Part shown: in pieces, positions 9,141 to 17,073 of the stretch | Numbering within the stretch: position 1 is the first letter of the stretch | Layout of the letters: each line of letters starts with the position of its first letter | Assembly (NCBI RefSeq): GCF_000719775.1 | Contig: NZ_JOHR01000014.1 | Span: forward strand, 186,001-250,000 | Direction: 5' to 3' | Length of the DNA: 64,000 nt | Source: Streptomyces sp. NRRL F-5135 | Lineage (GTDB): Bacteria; Actinomycetota; Actinomycetes; Streptomycetales; Streptomycetaceae | Notes under the pieces: model-generated | What the model saw: the letters and a program-made list of their open reading frames with translations, nothing else | What the model was told of the DNA's origin: nothing | Database searches by the model: none | Translations under genes and position numbers: made by a program

Positions 9141-9200
9141 GGAGCGGTCGGACGGGTGCGGCTGACGGGAGGACGGGTGAGCCCGGGGACGGGCGGGAGG

Positions 9201-9884
9201 TCAGCGCCCCGGGCGACAGTCGTCGCCAGGAGCGCGGTCCTCCCGGTACAAGCCGCTGCCCCCTCCGTACCGGCGCTCCACGGCCAGGGCCCCCGCCGTG
9301 ACCACGCCGAGCGCGGGCGCCGCCAGGGGCAGGGCGAACCACGCCGAGGCCGCGACCACCGCCAGGCCGCAGATCAGCAGCAGCGATCCGGCCGGATCCC
9401 GGACGGTCCTGCGGGCCGCCGACCGCAGCAGCGTCCGCCAGGAGGCGCCGCGTTCCCAGTGGGCGGCCGCCCGCGCCCCCGCGACGAGCAGCCCCAGCAT
9501 GGCGAGCACACCGACGGTGCCGGCGAACGCGCCGCCGGGCACTCCGGCCCGTACGATCACGAGGTCCGCCCACAGCAGCCAGGCCGCCGCCCAGCCGGCC
9601 AGCCCCACGAGCCAGCCGCGCCGGGCGGCGTCCCGCAGGTCCGCCGTGAACAGCCGCCACCCCGAGGCTTCGTGGCCCAGCACCCGGCGCAGATGCGCGG
9701 CCCCCGCGGCGACGGCGGCGGGCAGGGTCATCAGGGGCAGCGCGGCCACCGCGATCCACACGCCGGTGAGCAGACACTCGGCGAAGACCGCGAACCCCCG
9801 CGCCAGGGCGGACTCCGGCCGGGCGCCGGTGACCGCCCCGGGCCCGTCCCTCCTGCCAGAACTCGTGGTGGTGCCGGCGCTCAT
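9201..9884 (-). CDS. YesL-like DUF624 membrane protein
   Basis: A 227-residue protein with about five hydrophobic segments (e.g. CLLTGVWIAVAALPLMTLPA, GWLVGLAGWAAAWLLW, AGSLLLICGLAVVAASAWF). The arrangement matches DUF624/YesL proteins: an N-terminal pair of helices, a soluble loop with AHLRRVLGHEASGWRLF, then further helices. In Bacillus subtilis yesL opens the rhamnogalacturonan operon, and here too it sits next to the permeases, seven bases after one of them. Its molecular role is unknown even in characterised operons; a link to the importer is inferred from position. The tail (GLYREDRAPGDDCRPGR) is soluble and charged. Confidence 0.75.
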   Translation of the reverse strand: MSAGTTTSSGRRDGPGAVTGARPESALARGFAVFAECLLTGVWIAVAALPLMTLPAAVAAGAAHLRRVLGHEASGWRLFTADLRDAARRGWLVGLAGWAAAWLLWADLVIVRAGVPGGAFAGTVGVLAMLGLLVAGARAAAHWERGASWRTLLRSAARRTVRDPAGSLLLICGLAVVAASAWFALPLAAPALGVVTAGALAVERRYGGGSGLYREDRAPGDDCRPGR

Positions 9885-9891
9885 ACCGGGC

Positions 9892-10794
9892 TCAGCCCTT
9901 CAGTCCGGAGGTGGCCATTCCGTCGATCAGGTACCGCTGGAAGGCGAGGAAGAACAGCAGCACGGGCAGCAGTGCGATCAGGGACATCGCGATCATCCCG
10001 CCGTAGTTGGCGACGCCGTCCTGGTCGACGAACATCTTCAGCGCCAGGGAGACGGTGTACTTGTCGGGCTCGTTGAGGTAGATCAGCGGGCCCATGAAGT
10101 CGTTCCACGCGTTGATGAACGTGAAGATCGCGCTGGTGATCAGGGCCGGCCGGCACAGCGGCAGCACGATCGACCAGAAGATCCGCGGGTGACCGCAGCC
10201 GTCCAGCCGCGCCGCCTCGTCCAGTTCCCGCGGCAGGTTCCGCATGAACTGCATCATCAGGAAGACGAAGAAGGCGTCCGTCGCCAGGTACTTCCCCAGC
10301 AGCAGCGGGGTGTAGGTGTTGATCAGCTCCAGCTTCTGGAAGAGGACGTACTGCGGGATCAGCAGTACGTGGTACGGCAGCAGCAGGGTGCCGATCATGA
10401 GCGTGAAGAGCAGATTCCGCCCCGCGAACCTGATCCGCGCGAAGGCATAGGCGGCCAGCGAGCAGGAGATCAGCACTCCCACCACGGAACCGATCGCCAG
10501 CGCGGCGGAGTTGACGAAGAAGGTGGAGATCGGGATGTCCGCGATGCCGTCGGCGAGGCGGCTGTAGTTCTCGGTGATCGGCGAGGTGGGGAACAGGTCC
10601 AGGCTGCCCACGATCCGGTCGTTCGGCTTGAAGGAACCGCCGATCACCCACACCACCGGGTAGAGCACCACCGCGAGGACGGCGAGGGAGCCCATGTGCC
10701 AGGCGACGGACCCCACGGTACGCCGGCGGCGGGGAGCCCGGGCGGAGGCCGGGGCCGGAGCCTGAGCCGGGGCCAGGTGGGAAACGGAGCTCAT
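9892..10794 (-). CDS. Carbohydrate ABC importer permease (YesQ/MalG type)
   Basis: A 300-residue inner-membrane permease with six predicted helices. The cytoplasmic EAA loop (RELDEAARLDGCGHPRIF) would contact an ATPase. The C-terminal IDGMATSGLKG is the usual MalG-family ending. The start at ATG 10794 overlaps the stop of the preceding permease gene (ATGA). It should pair with the permease at 10791-11921 and the binding protein at 11929-13212 to import oligosaccharides from pectin. No ATPase gene is nearby, so a shared ATPase such as MsiK is the likely energiser (inference from Streptomyces practice). Confidence 0.92.
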   Translation of the reverse strand: MSSVSHLAPAQAPAPASARAPRRRRTVGSVAWHMGSLAVLAVVLYPVVWVIGGSFKPNDRIVGSLDLFPTSPITENYSRLADGIADIPISTFFVNSAALAIGSVVGVLISCSLAAYAFARIRFAGRNLLFTLMIGTLLLPYHVLLIPQYVLFQKLELINTYTPLLLGKYLATDAFFVFLMMQFMRNLPRELDEAARLDGCGHPRIFWSIVLPLCRPALITSAIFTFINAWNDFMGPLIYLNEPDKYTVSLALKMFVDQDGVANYGGMIAMSLIALLPVLLFFLAFQRYLIDGMATSGLKG

Positions 10795-11921
10795 CGGGCG
10801 GCCTCCTCGTAGTGCACCCAGCGCCGCTGGGACCAGAACAGCACCGCCGTCACCAGGCCGACCGCGAGCAGCAGCATCCAGGCCATGGCCGAGGCGAGCC
10901 CCATACGGCTGTTCTCGAAGCCCTGGATGTAGAGGTAACAGGTGTAGACGAGGGTGCCGTCGGCGGGACCGCACGTGCCGCCGGCGCCGCCGAGGATGTA
11001 GGCGGAGCCGAAGATCTGGAAGGAGTGGATGGTCTCCAGCAGGACGTTGAAGAACAGCACCGGGGAGATCATCGGCAGTGTGATGTTCCAGAACCGGCGC
11101 AGCGGGCCGGCGCCGTCGACCTCCGCCGCCTCGTACAGCGACACCGGCACCTGCTTCAGCCCCGCGAGGAAGATCACCATGGGTGCGCCGAACTGCCAGA
11201 CGGTGAGCGCGACCAGGCTGTAGACGATCAGGTCCGGGTCGCCGATCCAGCCGCCGGCGTCCACACCGAACAGCCGCTGGGTACGGTCCACGACGGCGTC
11301 GTCGGAGAAGATCGCCTTCCAGACGATGGCGATGGACACACTGGCGCCGATCAGGGACGGCGCGTAGAACGCGGCCCGGTAGAACGCCTGGCCGCGCCGT
11401 GACCGGCTGAGCAGCAGCGCCACGCCGAGCGCGGCGGCGAGCTTGAGCGGGGTGCCGATCACCACGTACCAGAGCGTCAGCGAGACCGAGTGGCGCCAGC
11501 GTTCGTCGCCGAACATCTCGGTGAAGTTCGCCAGTCCGATCCACCGGGGGGCGTCGAAGAGGTTGTAGTCGGTGAAGGCGAAGTAGAGGGAGGCCACCAT
11601 CGGCCCGGCCGTGAGCAGCAGGAAACCCGCGAGCCAGGGTGACATGAAGAGGTAGCCGGCCAGGTTCTCCCGGCTGCTCCAGCTGCCCCGGCCGCCGCGG
11701 CCGCGGCGGCCGCCGCGGCCGCCGCGGCCGCCCAGTCCGCCACGATTCCCGAGGCCGCCCCGGCTGCCCCGGCCGCCAGGACCGCGCCGGGTGCCACCGC
11801 CGCCCCGGGTGCCCCCGCCCCGTGCGGTCTTCTCCAAGGCCCGGCCCGCCCCCGGCACGGGGCCGTGCCCCGCGCCGGGCCGGGCCACGGCGCTCCCGTC
11901 GCCCACCGCAGTCGTCCCCAT
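10791..11921 (-). CDS. Carbohydrate ABC importer permease (YesP/MalF type) with Arg/Gly-rich N-terminal extension
   Basis: A 376-residue permease: six helices, and the EAA loop (VSLYEAAEVDGAGPLRRF) near residue 270. Before the first helix it has about 80 extra residues, of which residues ~34-78 are almost only Gly and Arg (e.g. GGRGGRGGRRGRGGRG), encoded by a run of CCGCGGCCG-like words at about 11690-11790. Family members normally have a 15-30 residue N-terminus. The ATG at 11921 is the only good start and lies seven bases after the binding-protein stop. Expected role: import of pectic oligosaccharides with its partner permease. Confidence 0.9.
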   Translation of the reverse strand: MGTTAVGDGSAVARPGAGHGPVPGAGRALEKTARGGGTRGGGGTRRGPGGRGSRGGLGNRGGLGGRGGRGGRRGRGGRGSWSSRENLAGYLFMSPWLAGFLLLTAGPMVASLYFAFTDYNLFDAPRWIGLANFTEMFGDERWRHSVSLTLWYVVIGTPLKLAAALGVALLLSRSRRGQAFYRAAFYAPSLIGASVSIAIVWKAIFSDDAVVDRTQRLFGVDAGGWIGDPDLIVYSLVALTVWQFGAPMVIFLAGLKQVPVSLYEAAEVDGAGPLRRFWNITLPMISPVLFFNVLLETIHSFQIFGSAYILGGAGGTCGPADGTLVYTCYLYIQGFENSRMGLASAMAWMLLLAVGLVTAVLFWSQRRWVHYEEAAR

Positions 11922-11928
11922 CAGCCGC

Positions 11929-13212
11929 TCACGCGCCGAGTGCCGTCTTGGACTCGGTGAAGAACTGCTCCACCGCGTCGCCCACGGACCGCTTGCCCAT
12001 GGCCATCTCCTCCGCGATGCGCAGGAAGGCCGACTCCGCGACGTCCGCGCCCGCCGGGTGCGGGGTGATCTTCTCCAGGACCCCGGAGTCGACGAGCCGC
12101 TTCTCGTACGCGGCGATCTCCTTGTTGACGTCGTCGGCCGGCTCGAACGCCGCGTACTGCTCGGTGGTCGTGAGCACACCCCGGTCGTAGCCCATGATTC
12201 TGCCGACCTCCGGGTCGTGGACCATGAAGTCGATGAACCGGGCGGCTTCCTCGGGGTGCTTGGTGCGGCGGGAGGCGCTGAGCATCAGGGAGCCGAGGTA
12301 CTGGCCCGTCTTCCTGCCGTCCATGGTGGGGATCGGGGCGAGTCCGTAGTCGCTCGTCCCCTCCGATGAGTAGCGCACGGTGAAGTTGTCCCAGGTGAAC
12401 TCACAGGCCCCGATCTCGGCGGTGACCCCGGACTTGGGTCTGACCTGCGCGATCTTCTTCGGGTCCGCGTAGACGCCCGCCTTCACGCCCTCGTACCCCG
12501 TGGTCCACCAGTCCGTGAGATCGGCTTCGGTGAAGCCGAGTCCGTCCTCGGTGAAGAACGCCTTGCCCTGCTGGCGGAGGTAGAGGTCGTAGAGGTACAT
12601 CACGCCGTAGTAGCCGGTGTCGCCCGACCGGCCCTGGGTCTGCCGGATCGTACGCATCGCCCGGTGGAAGTCGTCCCACGTCCAGCCGGGCTCGGGCGTG
12701 ACGCCCGCCCGCGCGAACACCTTCTTGTCGATGACCAGGGCCATCGAGTTGCTGCCGACGGGGACGCCGAGCAGTTTGCCGTCGACCTCACCGAACTTCT
12801 CCAGGCCCGCCCGGAAGTTGCCCATGCTCAGATTGCCGGCCTTCACCTGCTGGTTCAGGTCGAGAAGCACGTTCTTCGCGTCGTACTTGCGCAGGAAGCC
12901 GATCGCGTTCTGGAAGACGTCCGGCGGATTTCCGCCCGACGCCTGCGTGTTGAACTTCTTCCAGAAGTCCAGGTAGGGCTGGAAATCCGTCTTCACCTTG
13001 ATCTTCGGATGCTTCTTCTCGAAGAGCGCGATGGTTTCGTTGATCCGTTTCGCGCGGTCCTCCGACCCCCACCACGCGTACCGGAGGGTGACGGTCCCGT
13101 CCGCCGATCCGCTGCCGCCCCCGCACCCCGCCGCCGTCAGGCCGAGGGCGGCCAGCGTGCCGCCCGCGATCTTGAGCAGGCCGCGCCGGTCAACGCCGTC
13201 GGTTCCAGGCAC
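11929..13212 (-). CDS. Sugar-binding lipoprotein of ABC importer (YesO-like)
   Basis: A 427-residue family 1 extracellular solute-binding protein. It starts at GTG 13212 with GAGGGG upstream. The leader DRRGLLKIAGGTLAALGLTAAGC has both a twin-arginine pair and a lipobox, with Cys30 as the lipidated residue, so export may be by Tat. The mature part has the usual two-lobe pattern (VTLRYAWWGSEDRAKRI, FEKKHPKIKVKTDF, later KHPEEAARFIDFMVHDPE). It is the first gene of the leftward operon and likely determines specificity, probably for rhamnogalacturonan or other pectic oligosaccharides given the enzymes behind it. Confidence 0.92.
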   Translation of the reverse strand: MPGTDGVDRRGLLKIAGGTLAALGLTAAGCGGGSGSADGTVTLRYAWWGSEDRAKRINETIALFEKKHPKIKVKTDFQPYLDFWKKFNTQASGGNPPDVFQNAIGFLRKYDAKNVLLDLNQQVKAGNLSMGNFRAGLEKFGEVDGKLLGVPVGSNSMALVIDKKVFARAGVTPEPGWTWDDFHRAMRTIRQTQGRSGDTGYYGVMYLYDLYLRQQGKAFFTEDGLGFTEADLTDWWTTGYEGVKAGVYADPKKIAQVRPKSGVTAEIGACEFTWDNFTVRYSSEGTSDYGLAPIPTMDGRKTGQYLGSLMLSASRRTKHPEEAARFIDFMVHDPEVGRIMGYDRGVLTTTEQYAAFEPADDVNKEIAAYEKRLVDSGVLEKITPHPAGADVAESAFLRIAEEMAMGKRSVGDAVEQFFTESKTALGA

Positions 13213-13289
13213 AGTTCACCCCTCAGAGTCATCCATCGAAAGGTTCATCGAATCTCGGCGCACCTCGGCGATCTCGTTGAATCGTTTTA

Positions 13290-13303
13290 GGTAAGCGCTT
13301 GCC
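13290..13303. promoter_or_regulatory. LacI-type operator, near-palindrome GGTAAGCGCTTGCC
   Basis: The 14-bp element is palindromic except for one position pair and carries the AAGCGCTT core typical of LacI-family operators. It sits 78 bases upstream of the binding-protein GTG, a plausible repressor position. No LacI-family gene is in the window, so the cognate regulator would be encoded elsewhere. Confidence 0.6.
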
Positions 13304-13457
13304 GCTAGAAGTTAAGGACCCCGGCGGAGTACGTCAACGGTTCGGACGACATCGATCGAAACGCTTCACTCGCGCCACGCGCGGCCGCCCCACGACTTCT
13401 GCGCGAAGCATTGACGAAACGTGGCCGCGGACCTAGCTTCATCGCGTCGTCGGTCGT

Positions 13458-13479
13458 ACGTCATATATGAGACGTCATA
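13458..13479. promoter_or_regulatory. Candidate GntR operator in the divergent intergenic region
   Basis: Two direct copies of ACGTCATA (13458-13465, 13472-13479) flank and overlap a perfect 10-bp palindrome TCATATATGA (13461-13470). It is the only strongly AT-biased symmetric element between the divergent operons and lies 64 bases before the GntR gene start, so autoregulation by that regulator is the simplest idea. Confidence 0.45.
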
Positions 13480-13542
13480 CGCGAGACGCGCGGCACGACG
13501 CGGCGCGTACCGCATGACGCCCATCGTGAGAGATGAGAGCGC

Positions 13543-14187
13543 ATGGCTTTCGCTCCGAGTCCCATCCCTTCCCGCACCCAGTATGTGCTGGAAGCGGTCA
13601 AGCACGGCATCCTCACCGGAGGGCTGAGCCCCGGCCAGGCCCTGGTGGAGACCGAACTCGCCGCCCGGTTCGGGGTGTCGAAGACCCCGGTACGGGAGGC
13701 GCTGAAGACCCTGGCGGGCACCGGGCTCGTCGTGATGAGCCAGTACAAAGGCGCCACGGTGCGCACGGTCGACGCCGCCATGGCGCACGAGGTCTACGAC
13801 GTGCGGCTGCTGCTGGAGCCGGCGGCGCTGCGGCGCACGCTCGCCCGCGGCGCCTCCCTGGAGCCCGCGCGGGCCGCCCTCATCAGGGCGGACGCGGCCG
13901 AGGACCGGGCGGAACGGTCACTGGCCAACCGGGAGTTCCACCGGGCCCTGTACCTGCCGTGCGGCAATCCGCTGCTGGCGCGGATGCTCGACGACGTACG
14001 CGACCAGGCGGCCCTGGTCTCCACCGTCGCGTGGGCCGCCGAACCGTCCTGGGAACGGGAGGCCGGTGAGCACCGGGAGATCCTGCGCCGTGCGCTCGAC
14101 GGCGACGCCGACGGCGCCGCCACCGCACTGCACGATCACATCGCCTCGTTCGTACAGCGGGCGTTCCCCGAGGGAGACCACGCATGA
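13543..14187 (+). CDS. GntR-family (FCD subgroup) transcriptional regulator
   Basis: A 214-residue regulator. The N-terminal winged helix covers residues ~8-75 (SRTQYVLEAVKHGILTGG, LAARFGVSKTPVREALKTL), followed by an all-helical FCD ligand domain (~85-205) with the REFHRAL segment that supplies a metal-binding His. FCD regulators often sense sugar acids. It opens the rightward operon; its stop overlaps the start of the DapA-like gene (ATGA). A role in controlling one or both divergent pectin operons in response to a sugar-acid intermediate is likely by position. Confidence 0.9.
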   Translation: MAFAPSPIPSRTQYVLEAVKHGILTGGLSPGQALVETELAARFGVSKTPVREALKTLAGTGLVVMSQYKGATVRTVDAAMAHEVYDVRLLLEPAALRRTLARGASLEPARAALIRADAAEDRAERSLANREFHRALYLPCGNPLLARMLDDVRDQAALVSTVAWAAEPSWEREAGEHREILRRALDGDADGAATALHDHIASFVQRAFPEGDHA

Positions 14188-15095
14188 ACAGCACCGATCT
14201 GACATCGATGCGCGACGCGCTCGCCGATGTCGTGGCGATTCCCGTGACACCGTTCACCGCCGAGGACACCGTCGACACCGATGCCCACCGCGCGCTGCTG
14301 CGCAGACTGCTGGACGGCGGGGTGCGCACCCTCACGCCGAACGGCAACACCGGCGAGTTCTACGCCCTGAGCCCCGAGGAGCGCCGCACGGTCACGGAGC
14401 TGACCGTCGAGGAGGCCCGCGGCCGGGCGGTGGTCCTGGCCGGGGTCGGCCTGGAGGTGCCGACGGCGGTGGCGGCGGCGCGGCACGCCCGGGACGCCGG
14501 GGCCGGCATGGTGATGGTCCACCAGCCGGTGCATCCGTACGTCTCGCAGGGCGGCTGGATCGACTACCACCGCTCGATCGCCGAGGCGGTACCGGAGCTG
14601 GGCGTCGTCCCGTACATCCGCAATCCGCTGCTCGGCGGCGAGACGCTGGCCACGCTCGGGGAGCTGTGCCCCAATGTCATCGGCGCGAAGTACGCCGTGG
14701 CGGACGCGGCGCGCTTCGCGGCCTTCGCACGGGACGCGGGGCTGGAACGTTTCGTCTGGGTCGCGGGACTGGCGGAGCTGTACGCGCCGTCGTACTTCGC
14801 CGGCGGTGCCACCGGATTCACCTCGGGGCTGGTCAATGTCGCGCCGGGCGTCTCGCTCGGCATGCTGGAGGCGCTGCGGGCCGGCGACTACGCGGCGGCC
14901 ATGAAGGTGTGGGAGCAGATCCGCCCCTTCGAGGAGCTGCGGGCCGCACGGCAGTCGGCCGACAACGTGACGGTGGTCAAGGAGGCGCTGGCCGCGCTCG
15001 GGCTGTGCCGCCGCGCCATCCGTCCGCCGAGCCGCGAACTGCCCGAGGAGCAGCGGTCCGCGGTGGCGGCGCTCGTGACGGGGTGGGCGATATGA
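14184..15095 (+). CDS. DapA-superfamily aldolase/dehydratase, probably for a 2-keto-3-deoxy sugar acid
   Basis: A 303-residue TIM-barrel class I lyase. The Schiff-base lysine is K169 (IGAKYAV) and the conserved Tyr is Y144 in VPYIRNP; GNTGEFYAL is the substrate carboxylate loop. True dihydrodipicolinate synthase is unlikely because the gene is sandwiched, with ATGA overlaps, between a GntR regulator and an IlvD/Edd dehydratase. That pairing is known in oxidative pentose and deoxyhexose pathways, where IlvD/Edd makes the 2-keto-3-deoxy acid and a DapA homologue either cleaves it (to pyruvate plus an aldehyde) or dehydrates it. The substrate (arabinonate, rhamnonate, galactonate or similar) cannot be told from sequence alone. 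Confidence 0.82.
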   Translation: MNSTDLTSMRDALADVVAIPVTPFTAEDTVDTDAHRALLRRLLDGGVRTLTPNGNTGEFYALSPEERRTVTELTVEEARGRAVVLAGVGLEVPTAVAAARHARDAGAGMVMVHQPVHPYVSQGGWIDYHRSIAEAVPELGVVPYIRNPLLGGETLATLGELCPNVIGAKYAVADAARFAAFARDAGLERFVWVAGLAELYAPSYFAGGATGFTSGLVNVAPGVSLGMLEALRAGDYAAAMKVWEQIRPFEELRAARQSADNVTVVKEALAALGLCRRAIRPPSRELPEEQRSAVAALVTGWAI

Positions 15096-16846
15096 CAGCC
15101 GTACGGCCCGAGGACACGGCGCCGGGCCCGGTACGGCCCGAGGAGCTGCGCAGTCACCAGTGGTACGGCACGGACGGACTGCGGTCCTTCAGCCACCGCG
15201 CCCGCACCCGTCAGCTCGGCTACCTGCCCGAGGAGCACCTGGGCAAGCCGGTCATCGCGATCCTCAACACCTGGTCCGACATCAACCCCTGCCACGTCCA
15301 CCTGCGCGAGCGCGCGCAGGCGGTGAAGCGGGGGGTCTGGCAGGCCGGCGGCTTCCCGCTGGAGTTCCCCGTCTCCACGCTCTCCGAGACGTTCCAGAAG
15401 CCGACCCCCATGCTGTACCGCAACATGCTGGCGATGGAGACGGAGGAGTTGCTGCGCTCCTACCCCGTCGACGGCGCGGTCCTGATGGGCGGCTGCGACA
15501 AGACCACCCCCGCCCTGCTGATGGGCGCGGCCAGTGTGGACCTGCCGGCCGTGTTCGTACCCGCCGGGCCCATGCTGCCGGGACACTGGCGCACCGAGGT
15601 CCTCGGCTCGGGGACCGACATGTGGAAGTACTGGGACGACAAGCGGGCCGGTCTGATCGGAGACGCCGAGCTGGCCGAGCTGGAGAACGGCCTGGCCCGC
15701 TCCCCCGGTCACTGCATGACCATGGGTACCGCCTCCACGCTCACCGCCGCCGCCGAGGCGCTCGGTGTCACCATGCCGGGTGCCTCCTCGATCCCGGCGG
15801 TCGACTCCGGACACGACCGGATGGCGTCCGCCGCCGGTCGGCGGATCGTCGGCCTGGTACGGGAAGGGCTGCGGCTGTCGACGGTGCTGACGGCGGACGC
15901 GTACGAGGACGCCGTCGCCACCGTGCTCGCGCTGGGCGGTTCGACCAACGCGGTGATCCATCTGATCGCGATGGCGGGCCGGTCGGGCGTGCGGCTCACG
16001 CTCGACGACTTCGACCGGATCGCCCGGACCGTGCCGGTGCTGGCGAATCTGCGTCCGGGCGGGCAGTACCTGATGGAGGACTTCCACCGGGCCGGCGGCC
16101 TGCCGGGCTTCCTGACCCGGCTCACCGATGTCCTGCACCTGGACCGGCCGACCGTCGCACACTCCTCCCTGCGGGACCAGCTCGCCGACGCGCTCGTGCA
16201 CAACCCGGAGGTGATCCGGCCGCGCGACCGGCCGCTCGCCAGGGAGGGCGGGGTGGCCGTGCTGCGCGGCAACCTCTGCCCGGACGGCGCGGTCATCAAG
16301 CACATCGCGGCGGAGCGGCACCTGCTGAAGCACACCGGCCCGGCCGTGGTCTTCGACGACTACCGGACCATGCAGCGGACCATCAACGACCCGGCGCTCG
16401 GGATCACGGCCGACCATGTGCTGGTGCTGCGCAACGCGGGCCCCAAGGGCGGTCCGGGCATGCCGGAGTACGGGATGCTGCCGATCCCCGACCACCTCCT
16501 CAAGCAGGGGGTGCGGGACATGGTCCGGATCTCCGACGCCCGGATGAGCGGGACGAGTTACGGGGCGTGCGTGCTGCACGTCGCGCCCGAGTCGTACGTC
16601 GGCGGGCCGCTCGCCCTGGTCCGCACCGGCGATCTCATCACCCTGGACGTCGAGGCCCGCAGTCTCCATCTGCACGTGGAGGACGAGGAGTTGACACGGC
16701 GAAGGGGCGAGTGGTCCGTCCCGCCGGAGCGGTACGGGCGGGGGTACGGCGCCCTCTACAACGAGCAGATCACCCAGGCCGACACCGGCTGCGACTTCGC
16801 CTTCCTGGCGCGACCGGGCGAGGTTCCGGACCCGTACGTGGGCTGA
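15092..16846 (+). CDS. IlvD/Edd-family sugar-acid dehydratase (L-arabinonate dehydratase-like)
   Basis: A 584-residue iron-sulfur dehydratase. Three cluster-ligand cysteines lie at C67 (DINPCHVH), C135 (MGGCDKTTP) and C208 (SPGHCMTMG), as in the IlvD/Edd family. The N-terminus SHQWYGTDGLRSFSHRART resembles sugar-acid dehydratases of the arabinonate/xylonate group rather than dihydroxyacid dehydratase. It should convert an aldonate into a 2-keto-3-deoxy acid, feeding the DapA-like enzyme. ATG 15092 overlaps that gene's stop. Arabinose, galactose and rhamnose are all components of rhamnogalacturonan I. Note that no aldose dehydrogenase or lactonase is recognisable nearby, unless the Gfo/Idh protein at 18923 fills that role. 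Confidence 0.85.
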   Translation: MTAVRPEDTAPGPVRPEELRSHQWYGTDGLRSFSHRARTRQLGYLPEEHLGKPVIAILNTWSDINPCHVHLRERAQAVKRGVWQAGGFPLEFPVSTLSETFQKPTPMLYRNMLAMETEELLRSYPVDGAVLMGGCDKTTPALLMGAASVDLPAVFVPAGPMLPGHWRTEVLGSGTDMWKYWDDKRAGLIGDAELAELENGLARSPGHCMTMGTASTLTAAAEALGVTMPGASSIPAVDSGHDRMASAAGRRIVGLVREGLRLSTVLTADAYEDAVATVLALGGSTNAVIHLIAMAGRSGVRLTLDDFDRIARTVPVLANLRPGGQYLMEDFHRAGGLPGFLTRLTDVLHLDRPTVAHSSLRDQLADALVHNPEVIRPRDRPLAREGGVAVLRGNLCPDGAVIKHIAAERHLLKHTGPAVVFDDYRTMQRTINDPALGITADHVLVLRNAGPKGGPGMPEYGMLPIPDHLLKQGVRDMVRISDARMSGTSYGACVLHVAPESYVGGPLALVRTGDLITLDVEARSLHLHVEDEELTRRRGEWSVPPERYGRGYGALYNEQITQADTGCDFAFLARPGEVPDPYVG

Positions 16847-16916
16847 GCCGGGCCGGGGCCCACCGGCTCCGTCCGGACCGCCGGTTCCGAACCGCGCTCC
16901 CGGGCCCACCTGACAC

Positions 16917-17040
16917 AACGCACACCGCACGGCGCACCACACCGCACGCGCACCGCACGCACGCCGCACGCACACCGCACGACGCAGCGCACGCACACCG
17001 CACGCACACCGCATCAGACACACACCGCTGCACCACGCAT
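16917..17040. repeat. Low-complexity CGCAC/ACACC satellite-like tract
   Basis: The gap between the dehydratase and permease genes is an imperfect array of CGCACGCACACC-like words, almost without T on the top strand. A normal ribosome site (AAGGAACGGAG) follows at about 17055-17065. The array separates two parts of the same-direction operon. Confidence 0.75.
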
Positions 17041-17073
17041 CGCGCGCTTCACCCAAGGAACGGAGAAGCAGTC

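Noticed and set aside
9105..9160. Possible CRISPR-like array
   Set aside because: Repeats are directly adjacent without unique spacers and there are no cas genes.
9019..9777. N-terminal continuation of the lyase frame through the repeats into the YesL gene
   Set aside because: The Tat signal and ribosome site place the start at 9018; upstream residues are repeat-encoded.
16756..17056. Cys/Val/Arg-rich ORFs on the minus strand
   Set aside because: They are products of the CGCAC satellite tract, with no ribosome site.
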